From Desulfobacterales bacterium (lineage in GTDB: Bacteria; Desulfobacterota; Desulfobacteria; Desulfobacterales; JASFBJ01): DNA of 6,907 nucleotides. The translations under genes and the position numbers were made by a program. The stretch spans positions 1 to 6,907 of the forward strand of contig JASFBJ010000195.1 of the NCBI GenBank assembly GCA_030149585.1, given 5' to 3'. Positions 1 through 3,526 of the stretch are shown in pieces (within the stretch, counting starts at the first letter, position 1; each line of letters begins with the position of its first letter). Below the pieces are notes generated by a model. The model was not told the DNA's origin and did no database searches. It saw nothing but the letters and a program-made list of their open reading frames with translations.

Positions 1-45
1 TTTATCATGAGCCAGATTGAAAGAAGTAGGTCTACGCATCAATTA

Positions 46-446
46 TTATGTTGTCGCTCTGTTTTGAACAATGCGATAATTATGGATAACATCTTGTATT
101 ATAAGCACATTCTTATCATTAAACGTTTTTACCAATAAATTTATATATTTCAATAGGTTAGAAGAACTTGCAACATAAGTGTCAAGCATAGACATGACCC
201 CATTTTTCCCCCTAAAAGACCGGCCATGGTTTGAGCGTCGTTTAACGGGGTTTCAAGATCCGGAATCCTGGAATCTTTATAATCGCTTATGCCGATGATC
301 AGCGCTCGGCAGGTCCCGATCTTTCCGCTTTTACGGCTGAGATCATTGATAACCCTGATCGCTCGAAATCCTTTATTCTGGGCTGCCGAGATCATGGAAA
401 ACGAAATCAAGCTCAAAACGATCGTATAAATTGTAATTCTTTTCAT
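46..446 (-). pseudogene. Caspase-like (peptidase C14) secreted protein, frameshifted and truncated
   Basis: The first reading frame (446 to 150) starts at an ATG five bases after a perfect AGGAGG (plus-strand 451-456). It encodes a Sec-type signal peptide (MKR, then a hydrophobic stretch to about residue 20, likely cleavage near SAA). From residue 47 it gives the first strand and helix of a caspase-type fold: CRALIIGISDYKDSRIPDLE, then LNDAQTMAGLL. This pattern is typical of bacterial metacaspase/caspase-domain proteins. The frame then runs into unrelated residues and stops at 150. The homology continues in the -1 frame (NGVMSMLDTY..., then NLLKYINLLVKTFNDKNVLI) down to a TAA at 46-48. The switch falls at a GGGGGAAAAA run. 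The following strand lacks the expected GHG with the catalytic His, and the Cys region is absent, so no active protease can be made. It is probably a decayed gene; a sequencing indel in the homopolymer would explain the shift but not the missing dyad. Confidence 0.72.
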
Positions 447-600
447 GAGTCCTCCTGGTAAATCTTTTTAGAAAACAGCAGGCTCGGGTTTTCATTCTTT
501 AAAATCTATCCCTGCAGGCAGATCAATATTTGAAATCTTTTCTTTTGCTCTCTTAAGGAACGAGGACGAAATAACATCCACAAGTAGGTGCACAGATTTA
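447..600. other. Upstream region of the caspase-like remnant, no gene seen
   Basis: Apart from the ribosome binding site at 451-456 this stretch shows no convincing open frame. No well-spaced -35/-10 pair can be picked on the minus strand. It ends at the left edge of palindromic element A. Confidence 0.4.
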
Positions 601-730
601 GGTTAGGTTTGTTCGATCTAAAATTACAAAAGTTGCAGGAATAGCGAGCTATTTCAAGATTTTTGTGATTTTAGATCGGGCAAAGATGGCCTGAAGCTGT
701 GATGCATAGTTGGGGAAGTTAATTCGTCCT
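601..730 (+). repeat. Nested palindromic repeat, element A
   Basis: This 130-bp intergenic element is a near-copy of element B (1096-1225), with 9 differences over 130 aligned bases and no gaps. It folds as a long stem, 601-631 with 661-691, which includes 24 consecutive pairs (608-631 with 661-684) when G.T pairs are allowed. The loop contains the core GCAGGAATA (635-643) and a small hairpin, AATAGC/GCTATT, at 640-653. A tail after the stem contains GATGCATAG (701-709). The non-Watson-Crick pairs in the stem (603/689, 604/688, 612/680, 613/679, 625/667) are all T with G on the plus strand, so a plus-strand single strand folds better than its complement. No transposase or coding frame is present. 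It could be a MITE/REP-like element or a structured RNA; the class is inferred from structure only. Confidence 0.85.
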
Positions 731-739
731 CCTTCCTTA

Positions 740-766
740 GTCACCATCGGTAAAACCGGTGGTGAC
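740..766. repeat. 12-bp perfect-loop hairpin beside element A
   Basis: The arms 740-751 and 755-766 pair over 12 bp (outer GTCACCA/TGGTGAC, then TCGGT/ACCGG) with one T.G wobble and a three-base AAA loop. On the plus strand it is followed after some 14 bases by a pyrimidine-rich tract ending in TTTTT (779-784), which is too far for a canonical intrinsic terminator. On the minus strand no T-run follows. The role is unknown; an operator, a transcript-end structure or part of the repeat cluster are all possible. Confidence 0.5.
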
Positions 767-991
767 AATCTATCCTTCCTTTTTCATCCCAATGTCAAAG
801 AGTTGACGAATTCGATAACGAATTTTACCCATAGTTTTTATCATTCAAAAATATCCGAATAATATAATTTTTTATTATTAAATCAATAAAATATAGAGCT
901 ATAGATTGCTTTTTGAGAAGTCTGGATAGTGTAAAAAAAATGATGGCATAATCCATGCTTTAAGTTCTAATATTGGATTAATTTATAACTA
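767..991. other. AT-rich non-coding stretch between repeats
   Basis: No gene is supported on either strand. The stretch is strongly AT-rich around 840-900, with a weak AT-only hairpin near 860-881. The motif CTATAGAT occurs at about 899 and again at 990 at the edge of element D. Nothing else could be assigned. Confidence 0.4.
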
Positions 992-1093
992 TAGATCGTC
1001 ACATAAATAATTTCACTGCGTTATCGGTCGGAGATATACTATTAGTATTATCTCCTCTCTCTGGCCTTGTTAAATTTATTATGTGACAATCTA
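992..1093 (-). repeat. Nested palindromic repeat, element D (diverged relative)
   Basis: The outer inverted repeat is 992-1013 with 1072-1093, 19 of 22 positions paired, including a GTCACATAA/TTATGTGAC core. A central hairpin at 1030-1055 has GGAGATA/TATCTCC and TACT/AGTA around an ATT loop, with one bulged T. Between outer and inner stems lie CTGCGTT (1016-1022) and GCCTTG (1064-1069). Read on the minus strand these become CAAGGC...hairpin...AACGCAG, the same order as in element C (3422-3427 and 3468-3474), which is why the minus orientation is assigned. The one wobble-type mismatch in the outer stem (997/1088) is G.T on the minus strand. Element B starts 3 bp further on. Confidence 0.7.
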
Positions 1094-1095
1094 AA

Positions 1096-1225
1096 GGTCA
1101 GGTTTGTTCGATATAAAAGTACAAAAGTTGCAGGAATAGCGAGCTATTTTAAGATTTTTGTACTTTTAGATCGGGCAAAGATGGCCTGAAGCTGTGATGC
1201 ATAGTTGAGGAAGTTATTTTGTCCT
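1096..1225 (+). repeat. Nested palindromic repeat, element B (second copy of A)
   Basis: This is colinear with element A over all 130 bp, in the same orientation. The stem 1096-1126 pairs with 1156-1186, the core GCAGGAATA lies at 1130-1138 and the tail GATGCATAG at 1196-1204. Relative to A, the pair T624-A668 has become G1119-C1163, the wobble T625.G667 has become T1120-A1162, and T604.G688 has become C1099-G1183. All of these preserve pairing. One change (A1113 opposite G1169) breaks a pair. It lies between element D and the truncated end of the GSU2403-type remnant, about 20 bp beyond that frame's stop codon. Confidence 0.85.
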
Positions 1226-1245
1226 ACCAAGAAACTTCTTGTTTC

Positions 1246-1569
1246 TTATAGGAAAAAATGGCGCCGCGAAATATAAAGCTCGTTCCTAAGTTGATTTTTG
1301 AGCGCTGACAGACGTTCCTTTTCACGCTGTTTGCCCTGTTGAAACTGAACGAGAATTTTTTCAGTTTCAGAAGATCTTGGTCCTAAACTTTTGCCGTAGC
1401 CAAAACGATCTCGAGATCGAAACAAATATTCGCGACCTTTTGACTTTTTCCAGTGCATCCCGCCTCTGTATGACCGCATTTTATTAAATGCTGCTAAAAA
1501 TGCTTCATAAAGCTGCACCGTATCAATAAAAACACGCCGCTGGTTGTCGGTCATTTCCTTAAAAATCAT
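1246..1569 (-). pseudogene. GSU2403-family nucleotidyltransferase-fold protein, N-terminal remnant
   Basis: The 107-codon frame matches the conserved N-terminal part of the GSU2403 family: residues 11-25 (RRVFIDTVQLYEAFL), then YRGGMHWKKSKGREYLFR (34-51) and KSLGPRSSETE (60-70). Family members are, from memory, about 300 residues or longer, with the nucleotidyltransferase-fold domain following this region. Here the frame ends at LYISRRHFFL, so that domain and its metal-binding residues are absent. The stop codon overlaps a small hairpin (AAGAAAC/GTTTCTT, 1229-1247), and repeat element B lies just beyond. This suggests the 3' part was lost at a rearrangement involving the repeat cluster. The start at 1569 follows an AAGGAA box by about five bases; the ATG five codons later (MTDNQRR) matches the usual family start equally well. 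It could instead be a short stand-alone protein, but the sharp end at a repeat favours a remnant. The biochemical role of the family is not well established. Confidence 0.7.
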
Positions 1570-1596
1570 AATTTTTCCTTCTTTTAATCCTTTTTC

Positions 1597-1627
1597 ATAA
1601 ATTGAAGGAAAACCGTTGCCCTGTCAA
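1597..1627 (-). promoter_or_regulatory. Possible promoter of the GSU2403-type remnant
   Basis: A perfect -35 hexamer TTGACA reads on the minus strand at 1627-1622. The -10 region at 18-20 bp spacing is weak (ATTTAT or similar, near 1602-1597). It lies about 30-50 bases upstream of the ATG at 1569, a sensible distance. The poor -10 keeps confidence low. Confidence 0.35.
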
Positions 1628-1827
1628 GAGATTTTAGCAATTCTAATTATGATGGCGTCGTAAAAAATATCACCGACGGCTGACAATAAAGCAAGTGTCT
1701 GTGGCTATCTGAGTAGTAGCGGTCATTCCCTGCTACTGGATTCCGATAGGCAAATTTGCCGACTACACTACACCCATCTACAACCAAAAGTCCAAAAAAT
1801 ATTTCTCCGAGTACCCGGCGGACTACT

Positions 1828-1871
1828 GATGATACCCTAATGTGACTTCGAATATAGATTAAGGTATCATC
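1828..1871 (-). repeat. 14-bp inverted repeat with 16-bp loop
   Basis: Arms 1828-1841 and 1858-1871 (GATGATACC.. and ..GGTATCATC) pair at 13 of 14 positions. The one exception (1837/1862) is G.T on the minus strand and C.A on the plus strand, so a minus-strand transcript would pair fully. The loop contains the small palindrome TTCGAA (1848-1853). No T-run directly follows on the minus strand, so it is not a clear terminator. It could be an operator or a structured 3' region. Confidence 0.5.
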
Positions 1872-1932
1872 AATTGAAGCAAATGTCTCGTTTTTTTTTT
1901 GAAAAATCTGTTTTTTTCTGAAATTAGTTTGA

Positions 1933-1945
1933 ACTTATAATAAGT
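1933..1945. promoter_or_regulatory. 13-bp perfect palindrome between T-tracts
   Basis: ACTTATAATAAGT is a perfect odd-length palindrome flanked by T-rich tracts on both sides. On the minus strand a TTGACA lies just upstream (1952-1957), and TATAAG falls within the palindrome, but the spacing of about 14 bp is too short for a standard promoter. It could be a regulator binding site. Confidence 0.25.
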
Positions 1946-1980
1946 TTTGGTTGTCAATTCTTTTTTTTAGCAAAATCCTT

Positions 1981-2005
1981 TGGATTCAGCAATATGCTGA
2001 ATTCA
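1981..2005 (-). terminator. Possible terminator of the 420-residue glycosyltransferase
   Basis: The hairpin has 11-bp arms 1981-1991 and 1995-2005 (core ATTCAGCA/TGCTGAAT) with a three-base loop. It begins about 18 bases after the TGA at 2024-2026, where a transcript end is expected. On the minus strand it is followed by AAGGATTTTGC, so the T-tract is short and offset. It is either a weak intrinsic terminator or a 3' stabilising stem. Confidence 0.35.
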
Positions 2006-2023
2006 ATATGAAAATTCTGCTCA

Positions 2024-3286
2024 TCATCTACCCATACAGTGCTCAAGCAGCGCGACCAGTCTCTTTTCCAACATTTGGTACGAATAATAACGGAGGCCGA
2101 GTTGATAGTTCTGATCTGACCATTCAAGGGCCAGATCAGGATTACAAAGTATCTTTTGGGTTTGTTCAACAATTTCCCAGCTTATAAAATTTTCAAACCA
2201 AATTATATTGAACCCTTTTGGTTGAATATCACATTTGAAGATTTCATAGGCTTCCATCACAATAGGCCGGCGGTAGTATATTGTTTCCAAAAATGCATTT
2301 CCAAATCCTTCAATCGCTGATGGATAAGTCACAAGATCTGCCTGCCTGTATGCATCGGCTATTGAATAGACCTTTCGTCCATCAGGTGTTGTTTGACGTA
2401 AATAATTAAACCGGTTCGCTGCGCATAAGAACTCTACACCGATGAGATCGGCAAATTCTTTGAGAAACATCTGATATTTAATGCCCTCGTCACCTGATTT
2501 ATGCGTAACAACAACTACACATTCCGTGTTCATTCGCCGTGCCAATGTAATAGCCATTTCAATCCTTTTGCGGGGTACAATGCGCGTGGGTTGAAGCAAA
2601 AGCGTGGATTTTTCCTTTATTCCCAACTCCTGTCTCATATCATCCGCATAGCTGTCCGGCAAGGAAGGAGACGAATTAAAATCCAGCGCGTTGGGTATAA
2701 GGATAGACCCTACACCAGCCCTGAAAGCAAGTTCACGAGCGGCTACACTGTTAATAACCACATGGCAAACAGTAGCCATAGTGCAAGGAAATGCCGAACG
2801 TAGATAGTCGTCTGCAGGAGCCCCTATATATCGAGTGCGCTCCCACCAGAAATCATGATGGTGGGCTATCGTGGGCATTGATGTTTCACAGATAAACTCG
2901 GCCAGCGCAACGCCTAAAGGCACATTCATGGGGAGAGATAATGCATTTTCCACTATAAAAAGATTCAAATCAAACTTTTTTACAAAATGATATAACTCAG
3001 CCTTTAAGTGTTCCTTGAGTTTGTGAATTGTCCGGGCAATATCTTTAGAACGCCTTTTATATTTGAAAAGGGTTTCGCTTATTTTTAAGATATCGGGATG
3101 CTTGAAGTGCGCCTCCGGAACCATGTAAACATGGTCTTCAGGCCAATCAGATCCACCGCAGAAACAGAAACATTCATGCCTTAGTCTCTTTAGGACATCC
3201 ACCCACTTATTGGTCTCAAGGGAAACACCGTCTGTTCCCTCCAGGCGCGTTGCAACAAAACCAATCCGAATTTGATTGTTAGCCAT
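2024..3286 (-). CDS. GT4-type glycosyltransferase, complete, 420 aa
   Basis: This is a retaining GT-B fold glycosyltransferase that should transfer a sugar from a nucleotide-sugar donor; it is probably cytosolic or at the inner membrane face. The N-terminal Rossmann-like half starts RIGFVATRLEGTDGVSLET (7-25), with the glycine-containing acceptor/donor loop, and contains an unusual AHHHDFWWER segment (141-150). The C-terminal donor half has QPTRIVPRKR (232-241, with the basic pair R235 and K240 expected to bind the donor phosphates) and the EX7E motif of GT4 enzymes (E326...E334 in EGFGNAFLE). There is no signal peptide or transmembrane segment. The start is supported by GAGGAG at plus-strand 3292-3297, five bases from the ATG, and family-like residues begin at once. 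It is separated from the upstream phosphodiesterase fusion by 240 bp containing palindrome C and a -10 box, so it may have its own promoter. Sugar and acceptor cannot be read. The GTDGVSLE-type N terminus differs from the other GT4 in this window, so it is not a recent duplicate. Compatible-solute or surface-glycan synthesis are both possible. Confidence 0.88.
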   Translation of the reverse strand: MANNQIRIGFVATRLEGTDGVSLETNKWVDVLKRLRHECFCFCGGSDWPEDHVYMVPEAHFKHPDILKISETLFKYKRRSKDIARTIHKLKEHLKAELYHFVKKFDLNLFIVENALSLPMNVPLGVALAEFICETSMPTIAHHHDFWWERTRYIGAPADDYLRSAFPCTMATVCHVVINSVAARELAFRAGVGSILIPNALDFNSSPSLPDSYADDMRQELGIKEKSTLLLQPTRIVPRKRIEMAITLARRMNTECVVVVTHKSGDEGIKYQMFLKEFADLIGVEFLCAANRFNYLRQTTPDGRKVYSIADAYRQADLVTYPSAIEGFGNAFLETIYYRRPIVMEAYEIFKCDIQPKGFNIIWFENFISWEIVEQTQKILCNPDLALEWSDQNYQLGLRYYSYQMLEKRLVALLEHCMGR

Positions 3287-3358
3287 AAGATCTCCTCGCG
3301 GTTTTTTGAAATACCGAATTTTTATTTATGTTAATAATAAATTCTTTTGTCCATCCAA

Positions 3359-3387
3359 ATTATATCTAAGGGTTCGCGCAAAAATAA
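3359..3387 (-). promoter_or_regulatory. Possible promoter of the 420-aa glycosyltransferase
   Basis: A consensus -10 hexamer TATAAT reads on the minus strand at 3364-3359, some 73 bases upstream of the ATG. At 17-bp spacing the -35 position (3387-3382) reads TTATTT, a poor match, and it lies inside the left arm of palindrome C. If real, the element supplies part of the promoter. Confidence 0.35.
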
Positions 3388-3525
3388 GTTGGCAATTTTA
3401 AGTGTTGAGGCGCCAGGCTGGCAAGGCGCGAAAGTGCAGGAATATCAAGCATATTCCGAACTTTCGCAACGCAGCCAGGCTGGATGCATAGGCGCTTAAA
3501 ATGTAAAGTTATTTTTGAGCGAGCC
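3371..3525 (+). repeat. Nested palindromic repeat, element C
   Basis: This 155-bp element fills most of the gap between two genes. Outer arms 3371-3406 and 3491-3525 pair along their length with one bulge and three mismatches. The non-Watson-Crick pairs (3373/3523, 3392/3504, 3403/3494, 3405/3492, 3406/3491) are all G.T on the plus strand. A middle stem, CCAGGCTGGC (3413-3422) with 3474-3483, then GCGAAAGT/ACTTTCGC (3428-3435 with 3460-3467), leads to a central hairpin GGAATAT/ATATTCC (3439-3445 with 3451-3457). The core GCAGGAATA (3436-3444) and the tail GATGCATAG (3483-3491) are shared with A and B in the same order, although the stems are otherwise different and GC-richer. On the gene strand the element starts one base after the TAA of the 814-aa gene. 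Whether it ends that transcript is not known; no T-run follows. Confidence 0.85.
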
Positions 3526-3526
3526 A

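Larger units (their letters stand above)
1570..2023. other. 454-bp non-coding region with several inverted repeats
   Basis: No frame with protein-like character was found on either strand. The region holds the possible promoter at 1597-1627, a weak nested hairpin at 1705-1749 (CTATC/GATAG around AGTAGC/GCTACT), the inverted repeat at 1828-1871, two long T-runs (about 1890-1901 and 1912-1918), a 13-bp palindrome at 1933-1945, another T-run near 1961-1968 and a hairpin at 1981-2005 after the glycosyltransferase stop. Confidence 0.5.

Noticed and set aside
740..784. Intrinsic terminator on the plus strand
   Set aside because: The hairpin is strong but the T-rich tract is too far from the stem, and no plus-strand gene ends here.
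601..1225. CRISPR array or direct-repeat array
   Set aside because: There are only two 130-bp copies, each internally palindromic and 495 bp apart, with no regular spacers and no cas genes.
1229..1247. Terminator of the GSU2403-type remnant
   Set aside because: The 7-bp hairpin overlaps the stop codon and is followed on the minus strand by GGTAGGAC with no T-run; it may be chance.
1705..1749. Copy of the common GTCATTCCC...GGGAATCC-type intergenic repeat
   Set aside because: TCATTCCC and GGATTCC are present, but the arms do not form the usual long palindrome; too degraded to call.
1937..1957. Promoter with TTGACA at 1952-1957 and TATAAG in the 13-bp palindrome, minus strand
   Set aside because: The spacing of about 14 bp is too short for a sigma-70 promoter.
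1951..2187. Open frame of 78 codons on the plus strand across the end of the glycosyltransferase gene
   Set aside because: It overlaps the 3' end of the well-supported GT4 gene on the other strand and has no domain character or good ribosome binding site; treated as a shadow frame.
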